Shown in pieces: positions 53,462 through 61,424 of a stretch of 63,176 nt of DNA. The number at the start of each line of letters is the position of its first letter. Position 1 is the stretch's first letter. The stretch is from Maribrevibacterium harenarium (GTDB lineage Bacteria > Pseudomonadota > Gammaproteobacteria > Pseudomonadales > Marinomonadaceae), in the NCBI RefSeq assembly GCF_006385675.1, contig NZ_VFRR01000021.1:1-63176 (forward strand), in the 5' to 3' direction. Below the pieces are notes generated by a model. The model saw only the letters and a list, made by a program, of their open reading frames with translations, made no database searches and was not told the DNA's origin. A program made the position numbers and the translations under genes.

Positions 53462-53833
53462 TTACTTGATTTCGACCTTAGCACCAGCTTCTTCAAGCTC
53501 TTTCTTAAGTGCTTCAGCTTCTTCTTTAGAAACGCCTTCTTTAACAGTTGATGGAGCGCCGTCAACCACTGCCTTAGCTTCTTTAAGACCTAGGCCAGTC
53601 GCACCACGTACTGCTTTGATTACGTTAACTTTCTTATCACCAGCTTCAGCAAGAATTACGTCGAATTCAGTTTGCTCTTCAGCAGCTGCACCAGCGTCGC
53701 CACCAGCAACAGCAACAGCAGCAACAGCAGCAGTTACGCCGAATTTTTCTTCCATAGCAGAGATTAGTTCAACAACGTCCATTACAGACATTTCTGCTAC
53801 TGCATTGATGATATCTTCTTTAGTTAGAGCCAT
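53462..53833 (-). CDS. rplL: 50S ribosomal protein L7/L12
   Basis: The multicopy stalk protein, 123 aa (E. coli 121). It has an N-terminal dimerisation domain, an Ala/Gly-rich hinge ([20 protein letters not shown]) and a C-terminal factor-binding domain ([20 protein letters not shown]). It follows rplJ by 87 bp and is followed by an attenuator-like hairpin before rpoB. Confidence 0.99.
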   Translation of the reverse strand: MALTKEDIINAVAEMSVMDVVELISAMEEKFGVTAAVAAVAVAGGDAGAAAEEQTEFDVILAEAGDKKVNVIKAVRGATGLGLKEAKAVVDGAPSTVKEGVSKEEAEALKKELEEAGAKVEIK

Positions 53834-53920
53834 GACTCAGATTCCTAGCATTATCAATTAATTGCCTTGCGGCAATAAAAACAAAATAGTATTTCAAGTA
53901 AACAGTTAAGTAAGCAAAAC

Positions 53921-54421
53921 TTACGCTGCTTCTTGCTCTTTCTGATCGCGAATAGCGGCAAGAGTACGCACAAGCTTGCTTGTTGCACCTTGAATCACGC
54001 TCATCAATTTCGCGATAGCTTCGTCGTATGTTGGCAATGTTGCCAAACGATCAATGTCGCCAGCTGGGATCAACTCACCGTTGAACGCCAATGCTTTAAC
54101 TTCGAATTTGTCGTTCTCTTTCGCAAAAGTTTTCAACAAACGAGCTGCCGCACCTGGGTGCTCGTTGGAGAATGCGATAAGAGTAGGACCTACGAAGCTA
54201 TCTTTTAAGCATTCGAAGTCAGTGCCTTCTACAGCGCGGCGAGCTAGTGTGTTACGTACTACACGTACATATACACCAGCTTCACGAGCTTGTTTGCGAA
54301 GCGCTGTCATATCAGTCACGGTTACACCGCGAGAGTCAGCAACTACAGCAGACAAAGCGCCTTTGGCAGCTTCGCTAACTTCGGCGACAATGGCTTTTTT
54401 GTCTTCTAGACCTAATGCCAC
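53921..54421 (-). CDS. rplJ: 50S ribosomal protein L10
   Basis: L10 anchors the L7/L12 stalk and represses its own operon. The 166 aa (E. coli 165) have [20 protein letters not shown] at the N-terminus and a C-terminal helix that binds L7/L12. The start is GTG with AGGAG seven bases before, downstream of a clear L10 leader. Confidence 0.98.
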   Translation of the reverse strand: MALGLEDKKAIVAEVSEAAKGALSAVVADSRGVTVTDMTALRKQAREAGVYVRVVRNTLARRAVEGTDFECLKDSFVGPTLIAFSNEHPGAAARLLKTFAKENDKFEVKALAFNGELIPAGDIDRLATLPTYDEAIAKLMSVIQGATSKLVRTLAAIRDQKEQEAA

Positions 54422-54523
54422 TGGTTTTCTCCTGGATTAGCAGGGATAAATCCCTAAATTTACCAACTCTCCGAAAATTCGGAGTACTCACTGGTGAGTT
54501 GGATCCAGTTATATCTGAATCGG

Positions 54524-54625
54524 GCCACACCATCTGCGCAGGACAAATGTTTCGCAACATTTGATTAAGACAGGCTCCTGCGGTCTTTGACGGCCTATTC
54601 ATGCAACGCATGAACAGACCCTCAA
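54524..54625 (-). ncRNA. L10 leader (autoregulatory mRNA structure)
   Basis: In the 212-bp rplA-rplJ interval. The minus-strand RNA contains both conserved halves of the L10(L12)4 site: CGTCAAAGACCGCAGGAGCC (54573-54592) and CACCATCTGCGCAGG on the plus strand (54528-54542), closely matching the E. coli leader. A hairpin with TTCATGC/GCATGAA arms precedes it, and two more stem-loops lie between it and rplJ (54469-54484; 54486-54499). Known role: translational feedback by L10-L7/L12. Confidence 0.85.
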
Positions 54626-54633
54626 GCTCTGAC

Positions 54634-55329
54634 TTAGAAGCTTAACGCGCCTAAATCAATTTGTAGACCAGGTCCCATTGTAGAGGACAAAGTCACTTTC
54701 TTCATGTAGACACCTTTAGAAGAAGCAGGCTTAGCACGACGTAGGTCGGCAAGTAATGCTTCAAGGTTGCCTTTGATAGCATCAGCAGCGAAGTCGATAG
54801 AACCTACGCCAGCATGGATGATACCATTTTTGTCAGTACGGTAACGTGCTTGACCTGCTTTCGCGTTTTTAACCGCAGTTGCAACGTCTGGAGTCACAGT
54901 ACCAACTTTAGGGTTTGGCATAAGACCACGAGGACCAAGAATCTGACCTAGTTGACCAACGATACGCATCGCATCAGGAGAAGCGATAACAACATCGAAG
55001 TCTAGATTGCCAGCTTTAACTTGTTCCGCTAGATCTTCAAAGCCCACAACGTCTGCACCAGCTTCTTTTGCTGCATCAGCGTTTGCACCTTGAGCGAATA
55101 CTGCAACGCGAACGTCCTTGCCAGTACCGTTAGGAAGCACAGTAGAACCACGTACAACCTGATCAGATTTACGTGGATCAACGCCTAGGTTTACAGAAAC
55201 GTCGATAGACTCTTTGAACTTAACAGTAGAAAGTTCAGCTAGAAGAGCAACCGCTTCCTCAACAGAGTAAAGTTTTGCTGCATCTACTTTTTCAGCGATC
55301 AAGCGAGCGCGTTTAGTTAGCTTAGCCAT
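54634..55329 (-). CDS. rplA: 50S ribosomal protein L1
   Basis: L1 forms the mobile stalk and represses rplKA translation in E. coli. The 231 aa (E. coli 234) begin [20 protein letters not shown] and include [21 protein letters not shown]. The ATG overlaps the rplK stop, coupling the two. Confidence 0.98.
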   Translation of the reverse strand: MAKLTKRARLIAEKVDAAKLYSVEEAVALLAELSTVKFKESIDVSVNLGVDPRKSDQVVRGSTVLPNGTGKDVRVAVFAQGANADAAKEAGADVVGFEDLAEQVKAGNLDFDVVIASPDAMRIVGQLGQILGPRGLMPNPKVGTVTPDVATAVKNAKAGQARYRTDKNGIIHAGVGSIDFAADAIKGNLEALLADLRRAKPASSKGVYMKKVTLSSTMGPGLQIDLGALSF

Positions 55330-55763
55330 TAGTTCACACCCTCAACTTCTAGACCCATTGCGCGCGCACTACCAGCGATAGTACGAACAGCCGCATCCAT
55401 ATCAGCAGCAGTCAAATCAGCCTGCTTAGCGATAACGATCTCTTCAAGTTGAGCACGAGTAACAGTACCCACTTTTTGAGTGTTTGGACGTGGAGAGCCA
55501 CTCTTGATACCAGCCGCTTTCTTAAGAAGCACTGCAGCAGGAGTAGATTTAGTTTCGAATGTAAAGCTACGGTCACTGTATACAGTGATGATAACTGGCG
55601 TAGGAAGACCTGGCTCCATGCCTTGAGTTTTGGCATTGAACGCTTTACAGAATTCCATGATGTTCACACCATGTTGACCAAGTGCTGGACCAACTGGGGG
55701 ACTTGGGTTCGCCTGACCGGCTTTTACTTGTAGCTTGATGTAAGCTTGGACTTTTTTAGCCAT
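55329..55763 (-). CDS. rplK: 50S ribosomal protein L11
   Basis: L11, GTPase-centre protein needed for the RelA stringent response. The 144 aa (E. coli 142) begin [20 protein letters not shown] and include the proline-rich [21 protein letters not shown]. The 48-bp gap from nusG may hold the L1 regulatory site, which I could not define. Confidence 0.98.
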   Translation of the reverse strand: MAKKVQAYIKLQVKAGQANPSPPVGPALGQHGVNIMEFCKAFNAKTQGMEPGLPTPVIITVYSDRSFTFETKSTPAAVLLKKAAGIKSGSPRPNTQKVGTVTRAQLEEIVIAKQADLTAADMDAAVRTIAGSARAMGLEVEGVN

Positions 55764-55811
55764 TGTTTACTCCAGATGGGTCACTGCCCGAAGGCTACCC
55801 GTTTAACAAAA

Positions 55812-56345
55812 TCAGGCTTTTTCAACCTGACTGAATTCCAAATCAACTGGCGTTGAGCGCCCAAAAATAAGCACTGCCACTTTGATTCGGCTTTTATCGT
55901 AATCCACTTCCTCAACAACACCGTTGAAGTCAGCAAATGGACCTTCATTAACTCGTACCACCTCACCCACTTCAAACAGTGTTTTCGGACGTGGTTTATC
56001 AACACCTTCACTAACACGCTGCAGGATTGCATCTGCTTCACGGTCAGTGATTGGAGATGGCTTGTCTGCAGTACCACCAATGAAACCGAGAACACGAGTG
56101 GTACCTTTTACTAAGTGCCAAGACTCGTCATTCATTTCCATCTGCACTAAGACATAGCCTGGATAGAATTTACGCTCGCTTTTACGCTTTTTGCCGTCGC
56201 GAATTTCGACTACTTCTTCAGTTGGAACCAAAATGTCGCCGAACAAATCTTCCATGCCCATAATCTGTACTCGTTCTTTCAACGAGCGCATTACGTGCTT
56301 TTCATAACCTGAGTACGCTTGTACTACATACCAACGTTTCGCCAC
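55812..56345 (-). CDS. nusG: transcription termination/antitermination factor NusG
   Basis: NusG binds polymerase and links it to Rho or the ribosome. The 177 aa (E. coli 181) have the NGN domain ([22 protein letters not shown]) and a C-terminal KOW domain ([20 protein letters not shown]). The start is GTG. It follows secE by nine bases, the usual secE-nusG pair. Confidence 0.98.
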   Translation of the reverse strand: MAKRWYVVQAYSGYEKHVMRSLKERVQIMGMEDLFGDILVPTEEVVEIRDGKKRKSERKFYPGYVLVQMEMNDESWHLVKGTTRVLGFIGGTADKPSPITDREADAILQRVSEGVDKPRPKTLFEVGEVVRVNEGPFADFNGVVEEVDYDKSRIKVAVLIFGRSTPVDLEFSQVEKA

Positions 56346-56354
56346 GAGCTACTC

Positions 56355-56723
56355 CTAACCTATAACTGCAGAAACGACCCAACCTAGTAGCGAGTCTACT
56401 GCCCACAAAACCAGGGACATAAAAATAACGACTGCCAACACAATTAGAGTTGTCTGAACCGTTTCTTGTCTTGTCGGCCACACCACGCGGCGAATTTCAG
56501 TTTTCGCTTCTTTAGCGAGCTTAAAAAAAGCTTGGCCGCGCTCTGTTGATAAAGCGATGTAACCCGCAACACCCGCCAAAGCCAACACAGCAATCAACCG
56601 ATATAGTAATGACTCAGCAGAAAAATAATTATTGCCAATCACCGCAGCCGCGACCAATACGACAACAACCGCCCATTTGAAAACGTCTCCGCGAGACTGT
56701 TGAGCTTCTGTATTCGAACTCAT
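56355..56723 (-). CDS. secE: preprotein translocase subunit SecE
   Basis: SecE clamps SecY. The 122 aa form resembles the three-helix enterobacterial type (E. coli 127), with hydrophobic segments at about 16-32, 40-58 and 94-115. The conserved cytosolic stretch EIRRVVWPTRQETVQTTL precedes the last helix. It lies 37 bp from tRNA-Trp and is probably cotranscribed with it. Confidence 0.96.
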   Translation of the reverse strand: MSSNTEAQQSRGDVFKWAVVVVLVAAAVIGNNYFSAESLLYRLIAVLALAGVAGYIALSTERGQAFFKLAKEAKTEIRRVVWPTRQETVQTTLIVLAVVIFMSLVLWAVDSLLGWVVSAVIG

Positions 56724-56760
56724 GTAAGGTGATCCCTAGATAGAAAATAGGATACGAAGA

Positions 56761-56836
56761 TGGCAGGCCAAGAGGGACTCGAACCCCCAACAGCCGGTTT
56801 TGGAAACCGGTGCTCTACCAATTGAACTATTGGCCT
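56761..56836 (-). tRNA. tRNA-Trp (CCA)
   Basis: Minus-strand sequence AGGCCAATAGTTCAATTGGT... closes a full cloverleaf. Acceptor stem AGGCCAA/TTGGCCT, anticodon loop TTCCAAA with CCA anticodon, T-loop GGTTCGAGTC, CCA tail encoded. It has its own promoter and leads into secE-nusG. In Pseudomonas this slot is preceded by a tuf gene, missing here. Confidence 0.97.
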
Positions 56837-56855
56837 ACACTCGTATGGGCGGAGG

Positions 56856-56884
56856 ATGATACCGATTTGCTTATATTTTAGCAA
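56856..56884 (-). promoter_or_regulatory. promoter of tRNA-Trp-secE-nusG
   Basis: Minus strand: -35 TTGCTA (56879-56884), 17-bp spacer, -10 TATCAT (56856-56861), 20 bp before the tRNA-Trp 5' end. Confidence 0.7.
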
Positions 56885-56911
56885 GGGGTATTCGCCCAAA
56901 ATTCAGACAAT

Positions 56912-56932
56912 AAAAAAGGCAGCTTAACTACC
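56912..56932 (-). terminator. short intrinsic terminator after tRNA-Thr
   Basis: Minus strand stem GGTAG/CTGCC (56928-56932 with 56918-56922, one G-U pair), TTAAG loop, followed by T6. It ends the tRNA-Tyr-Gly-Thr transcript just before the tRNA-Trp promoter. Confidence 0.65.
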
Positions 56933-56949
56933 CATTTAAAACAAGATAC

Positions 56950-57025
56950 TGGAGCTCATGAGCAGACTTGAACTGCCGACCTCACCCTTACCAAGGGTGT
57001 GCTCTACCAACTGAGCTACATGAGC
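56950..57025 (-). tRNA. tRNA-Thr (GGT)
   Basis: Minus-strand GCTCATGTAGCTCAGTTGGT...; acceptor GCTCATG/CATGAGC, anticodon loop TTGGTAA with GGT, T-arm GGCAGTTCAAGTCTGC, CCA encoded. Last of three tRNAs in the transcript. Confidence 0.97.
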
Positions 57026-57030
57026 CTTTC

Positions 57031-57105
<75 letters not shown>

Positions 57106-57109
57106 TTAA

Positions 57110-57193
<84 letters not shown>

Positions 57194-57235
57194 ACAAATC
57201 ACGCAATTTTGGTTGCGCCCCAAAAGGTGGGAGCC

Positions 57236-57263
57236 ATTATATGAATCGCTTTTGCGATTGCAA
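57236..57263 (-). promoter_or_regulatory. promoter of the tRNA-Tyr-Gly-Thr transcript
   Basis: Minus strand: perfect -10 TATAAT (57236-57241), 16-bp spacer, -35 TTGCAA (57258-57263). The spacer carries an AATCGC-AAAA-GCGATT hairpin that could act as SPOR-gene 3' structure. Start about 40 bp before the tRNA. Confidence 0.8.
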
Positions 57264-57266
57264 TAG

Positions 57267-57989
57267 CTAACAAGGATTTTTTTCTATCTTTATTAACCAC
57301 TTCGAGATATCGACCTGTTCGATCAGGGTTTGCCAGCTAGTTTCAAGTATCGGATTCTCTAAGGCAACCTGATAAATCCCAACATCTCGCTGATGCTGAT
57401 ATATTTGTGCTCCATAGCCAGTTTGCGCTTCCACCTTGGCTTGGGCCTGTATCGCCCTTTCTAGTGAGGAAAATAATCCTAGAGATATCCGGTTCTTCAT
57501 CTCTCCACGGGCAATGAGATAGCTGTCTATTTTTTTCAGACGCAACTGTGCTAGCACTTCTTTTGCGGCGTCCGCATTGGCCTGGGCAGGAATATATAGC
57601 CAGAACTTCTCGCGCTGGGCACGCCCCTCCGAGACTACAGCAGCGATATTTTGGCGCTGAAGTAAATCCAAAAAGGCATCTTTCTCTCCTATCCGCTCAA
57701 ACTCCACCAGAGGGCAAAGCAACGCCTGTGAAGACGCTTCCGGTGTGACCGTTGCATTGCTGGCAATACTGTCTTCTGGAATAGCTAAAATTGGCTCTGC
57801 AGGCATCACCGGCAGCTCCTCCGAAGTCGCCACCTCTAGCAAAGGAGCCTCTTCGCCGAGCAAGTAAACCGGAGTACTCACTGGCGGCGCGTAGGACAAC
57901 GCCATCGTGGAGACATGCACTGGACGATAGCTATGCCAAGCAAAGAAACCGGCATTTAAAATTAGTAGCACCGCAAATAACCACTTCAT
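57267..57989 (-). CDS. SPOR-domain-like inner-membrane protein
   Basis: A 240-aa protein starting at ATG 57989 (MKWLFAVLLILNAGFFAWHS), whose ATGA overlaps the coaX stop. One N-terminal membrane anchor is at 2-20; the linker is Pro/Glu-rich. The C-terminal 80 residues (RISLGLFSSLERAIQAQAKV ... GIYQVALEN) resemble a SPOR (peptidoglycan-binding) domain. A similar gene follows coaX in Pseudomonas. The role, perhaps at cell division or envelope remodelling, is not established. Confidence 0.7.
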   Translation of the reverse strand: MKWLFAVLLILNAGFFAWHSYRPVHVSTMALSYAPPVSTPVYLLGEEAPLLEVATSEELPVMPAEPILAIPEDSIASNATVTPEASSQALLCPLVEFERIGEKDAFLDLLQRQNIAAVVSEGRAQREKFWLYIPAQANADAAKEVLAQLRLKKIDSYLIARGEMKNRISLGLFSSLERAIQAQAKVEAQTGYGAQIYQHQRDVGIYQVALENPILETSWQTLIEQVDISKWLIKIEKNPC

Positions 57990-58717
57990 GGGCAACCTCT
58001 AGTCATGTACCTACCCAAATACCATCCCCCTTTTGCTACTAGAGATTCATCGTATATCGCATCTAGTCCAAGCAAATCTTTTAACCAAGGTGCATCGCCA
58101 CCAGTCATGACAATCCGGCATTCCGGGTGTTGTCGACACTGACGCTCCACCATACCTAGCAACATTTCACTGACACCATATTGCACCGCCAACGCTGTGG
58201 TATTCGGTATCCCCTTACAAAGGCCCATTTCATGATCTTCAAAGCGAATGCGCCCTGTCCCAGCCACTAGGGATTGGCGCATCATGGCCAGCCCAGGGGA
58301 AATATATCCCCCTAGGTATACTCCGTTTTCAGTCACGAAATCTATTTTTAACGCTGTCCCCGCGTCAATCAACATGGTATTGCCGGGGTAGAGAAAGTGA
58401 CACGCGACTATCCCCAACCAACGATCTACTCCCAAGCGCTCTGGATGAAGATAACCATTCTTCATGACACCAGGAACTTGCGTTGCAGCTAGTTTGACTA
58501 AATGCGCTTCTGGAAAGTGGTGTTGTATTTCCGCACATAAGTGGCTATCAATTTGATCACCTTTGACACTTGCGAAGAAAATAGACGACACCCCTTCAAA
58601 AGCGGGCGGCGTCGCACTTTGAATATGCTCTAGCACTTCACCGTCCCCATTAAATAAGCTCCACTTAATGCTAGTATTACCCGCATCCACAACTAAGACG
58701 TTATTGTTTACGCACAC
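57986..58717 (-). CDS. coaX: type III pantothenate kinase
   Basis: CoaX phosphorylates pantothenate, the first step of CoA synthesis; type III enzymes are not feedback-inhibited by CoA. About 243 aa from GTG 58717, which has GGAG six bases upstream; an ATG at 58732 in frame is possible. It has ASKHA motifs LVVDAGNTSIKWSLF, GVDRWLGIVACHF and MLIDAGTALKIDFV, and the GGYISPGLAMM and GGDAPWL stretches. It overlaps birA at its 5' end and SPOR at its 3' end. Confidence 0.93.
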   Translation of the reverse strand: MCVNNNVLVVDAGNTSIKWSLFNGDGEVLEHIQSATPPAFEGVSSIFFASVKGDQIDSHLCAEIQHHFPEAHLVKLAATQVPGVMKNGYLHPERLGVDRWLGIVACHFLYPGNTMLIDAGTALKIDFVTENGVYLGGYISPGLAMMRQSLVAGTGRIRFEDHEMGLCKGIPNTTALAVQYGVSEMLLGMVERQCRQHPECRIVMTGGDAPWLKDLLGLDAIYDESLVAKGGWYLGRYMTRGCP

Positions 58718-59657
58718 TGATTTCTCCACCATGCAAGGTAACTAACTGCCCATCCTCTAGCTCTAATACGAGACCACCTCTTACATCAATTCCGCGAGCT
58801 GTGCCATATTGATGACGCTCTGCTGATGTTACGGTGACCGATTGATCTATTAAGATATCGAACTGTTGCCATTGTGATCGATAAGATGCCATACCATCGC
58901 CTTTCTCAAACAGCCGACACATTTCAATTAACTCTAGAGTTAATAGGGCTATAACTTCATTACGATCCGGCAAGACAGCCAACCGAGAAGCCAGATCCGT
59001 CCACGGCTGGTGTACGGATTGCATAAACTCGGGAGCCATGGATAAGTTCAACCCTATACCTATGATGATATTACAAGCATCTTGGTCGGCGACCATTTCA
59101 ACCAATACGCCACAGACCTTTTTCCCATCTAGCAACAAATCATTAGGCCACTTTAACCCTGGATCCTGAATTCCTAAACGCTGCAGCACCCTTGCGACAC
59201 AAACCCCAACCGCAAGGCTCAAACCTTCCAGAGCCACAGGAGAAACCTGAAATTGCCAACCAAAGGACAAAGTAATGTTCCTAGCAACGCCACTTTCCCA
59301 GACTCGCCCACGCCGCCCTTTGCCGTTTGTTTGACGCTCGGTGACTACCAAAGCTGGCAACGGCTTTTTGTCGTTGATACGCTGCTTTAATCGATCATTG
59401 GTAGAATCAACCTCGAATGGAATAGCAATATCGATGTGTGGGCTAATACCGTAGCTTCGAATCTTATGTTCGTTCAGTAAAGTAATCGGATCAGGTATAC
59501 GGTAGCCCTTTCCTTTTACGGAGTGTATCCGTACGCCCTTTTCTTCTAACTTTTTAAGACGTTTCCATACTGCCGCCCGCGTCATACCAAGACATTCCCC
59601 TAGCTCTTCGCCGGAATGAAACTTGCCATCCCCAAGTAGCACCAATAAATCTCGCAT
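58701..59657 (-). CDS. birA: biotin-[acetyl-CoA-carboxylase] ligase and biotin operon repressor
   Basis: BirA ligates biotin to BCCP and, with its N-terminal domain, represses biotin genes. The start at 59657 (MRDLLVLLGDGKFHSG) has GGGG six bases upstream. The N-terminal HTH (SGEELGECLGMTRAAVWKRL) shows this is the bifunctional group II form. The ligase core has NGKGRRGRVWES (biotin/ATP loop), LKWPNDLLLDGKKVCGVLVE and a C-terminal domain. Its end overlaps the coaX 5' region, and it is ten bases after a hydrolase gene. Confidence 0.95.
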   Translation of the reverse strand: MRDLLVLLGDGKFHSGEELGECLGMTRAAVWKRLKKLEEKGVRIHSVKGKGYRIPDPITLLNEHKIRSYGISPHIDIAIPFEVDSTNDRLKQRINDKKPLPALVVTERQTNGKGRRGRVWESGVARNITLSFGWQFQVSPVALEGLSLAVGVCVARVLQRLGIQDPGLKWPNDLLLDGKKVCGVLVEMVADQDACNIIIGIGLNLSMAPEFMQSVHQPWTDLASRLAVLPDRNEVIALLTLELIEMCRLFEKGDGMASYRSQWQQFDILIDQSVTVTSAERHQYGTARGIDVRGGLVLELEDGQLVTLHGGEISVRKQ

Positions 59658-59666
59658 GACCATCCC

Positions 59667-60842
59667 CTACTTAGTGACCATCACTTGCTGTATCCAAGCC
59701 GTTAAATCCCCCATCAACCAGGCATAGTCAGGATTCCAACTCACCCGCCCCGGTGCAGGTGCGGCTTGCTGCAACCAGTCACCTTTTTCACCGAACCAGT
59801 TTTGTGGATCTGAGCGACATTCTGCGTATTTTTCAGGCTCAGAGAAGTACCAACCACAAGCTCGGTAATCACCTTGCTGCCCGTAATAGGGATTTACTGG
59901 CGCTATGTGTAGCCCGATGTGAGACATCCCTAACACACGGTCTTGAGGCCAACTTGCCGTTCTCTCGGTCACGTCTGGCTCAGGCGGAAGATCTTGCTGA
60001 TAACGATACAGCACCATACGACTCTGCTTTTGAGCAGCCATATACTCCTTGAATAATGACAAAGTAGCTTTCGTATCTACAGTCGCATCTTCTTGCGAAG
60101 CGGCCACCCACACCGGCAATACCATTGATTCGGTCGATACTTGGGCAGAAACCTCTTTCGCTAATCGGTAAGCTTGAGCAATAGCTGGCACCGGAATAGA
60201 AGCATATTTCGCAAAATCATCATCAGGATAGTGATCAAGCCAATCAATAAAAGGAGCAAGGTAAGGTGAAATCCAATCTATCGAAGAGTTAATTTTGAAC
60301 AATGGCGAAAATAGAATGACACCTCGTAACTGTTGACCTTGATTGGCCTTCATAGCTAGCGCAAGCTCGGTGGCTAAGGCGCCTCCAGTGGAAAACCCGC
60401 CAACAAAAAAGCTGTCCACTTCCATCGCGAATTGTCGCGCCGCAGCCTGTGCCAGCTGCCGCCAATCATCACGGGTTACCGTCAGCAAATCCGTTGCGGC
60501 TGTGCCGTGGCCAGGTAACAGCATCACCCGCACATGTAGGCAAGCGTTGGCTAGATTGGTTGCCACATCTCTCAGCGTGTAAGGAGAATCAGATAAGCCA
60601 TGAAATAATAAAACCCCGGTGGACTCCTGTGCATCACACCTAGAGGCAATCTCAAACGGTAACACTGCCTCTATTTCACGCTGTTTATTAGCAATATCAA
60701 GCCATTGCTTGTTACTCTGCAGGTATCCTTTAACCTGTTGCTGATAATCGCTAAATGTCTGCCCCGCTGCTGGAATAGGCATGCCTGCCTGGGCGCCCGT
60801 CGCCAACAGCAAGAAGATGATATATAACCCGATGACTCGCAT
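59667..60842 (-). CDS. predicted secreted alpha/beta hydrolase (lipase/esterase-like)
   Basis: About 391 aa with a cleavable signal peptide (MRVIGLYIIFLLLATGAQAG). Starts 12 to 33 bases earlier are possible. The mature protein has an oxyanion HGLSDSPYTLRD, nucleophile elbow GGFSTGGALA, a probable acid in ASQEDATVD and histidine in GMSHIGLHIAP. The spacing is that of carboxylesterase/lysophospholipase-type hydrolases. The stop is nine bases from birA, so it shares the birA-coaX-SPOR transcript. Its substrate is not predictable. Confidence 0.78.
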   Translation of the reverse strand: MRVIGLYIIFLLLATGAQAGMPIPAAGQTFSDYQQQVKGYLQSNKQWLDIANKQREIEAVLPFEIASRCDAQESTGVLLFHGLSDSPYTLRDVATNLANACLHVRVMLLPGHGTAATDLLTVTRDDWRQLAQAAARQFAMEVDSFFVGGFSTGGALATELALAMKANQGQQLRGVILFSPLFKINSSIDWISPYLAPFIDWLDHYPDDDFAKYASIPVPAIAQAYRLAKEVSAQVSTESMVLPVWVAASQEDATVDTKATLSLFKEYMAAQKQSRMVLYRYQQDLPPEPDVTERTASWPQDRVLGMSHIGLHIAPVNPYYGQQGDYRACGWYFSEPEKYAECRSDPQNWFGEKGDWLQQAAPAPGRVSWNPDYAWLMGDLTAWIQQVMVTK

Positions 60843-60921
60843 AAAAATAACCATGAAGAAAGAGACTAGCACCATAATACCGCAACCCTGTGATGATACC
60901 TATCTACTCAAGGCTCATCCG

Positions 60922-61326
60922 ATGAAACGACACCACCACTCTTTAGTAAAAGCCTTTTATCGAGAGCATTACCCTAGTGGAAAACCTAATAAAGCCGATC
61001 CAATTTGGCTGCTAACACACAAAGACAAGATTATCTGCGTCTATCGACTACGCCAGTTTGAAAGTGGGCAACTACTCACCGGAATGGTTACCCATCCTGA
61101 GTTTCGCCAACAGGGCTATGGTAGCTACCTTCTGCATGAAACTCGTCAGGCACTAGCTAATAAAACCTGTTTTTGTTTTGCTGAAGAGCACAACGCTGCT
61201 TTCTATTTGGCAAATAACTTTCTCTCAGAATCCATAGAACAGCTGCCCGCTGAATTGCGCGCTCGACTCAAAGCCTATCAACAGAAAAGGCCAACGTTGA
61301 GCGCCTATCGCTATCACAGCACTTAA
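60922..61326 (+). CDS. GNAT-family N-acetyltransferase
   Basis: About 134 aa from ATG 60922 (MKRHHHSLVKAFYREHYPSG), with AAGG upstream; an open frame extends 47 codons further back over the divergent hydrolase start but has no family similarity. The acetyl-CoA-binding motif A is TGMVTHPEFRQQGYGSYLLH (Q-x-x-G-x-G). The acceptor is unknown; it could act on an amine, a protein N-terminus or an antibiotic. Divergent from the hydrolase-birA unit across about 80 bp. Confidence 0.75.
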   Translation: MKRHHHSLVKAFYREHYPSGKPNKADPIWLLTHKDKIICVYRLRQFESGQLLTGMVTHPEFRQQGYGSYLLHETRQALANKTCFCFAEEHNAAFYLANNFLSESIEQLPAELRARLKAYQQKRPTLSAYRYHST

Positions 61327-61424
61327 ATCAAACTTAATTATCTTGAATGAAGCTAAAGTACGCGATGGAATATTGACCAACATCGGATTTGTTCTTAGCT
61401 TGTGGGCTAGCTCAATAATTAGGT

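Noticed and set aside
53377..53565. 62-aa frame over the rplL end and rplL-rpoB interval
   Set aside because: It overlaps rplL in another frame and the attenuator region; it looks like a shadow.
56837..56949. Remnant of tufB in the tRNA-Thr/tRNA-Trp gap
   Set aside because: No stretch of EF-Tu-coding sequence is recognisable in the 113 bp; only the terminator and promoter can be supported.
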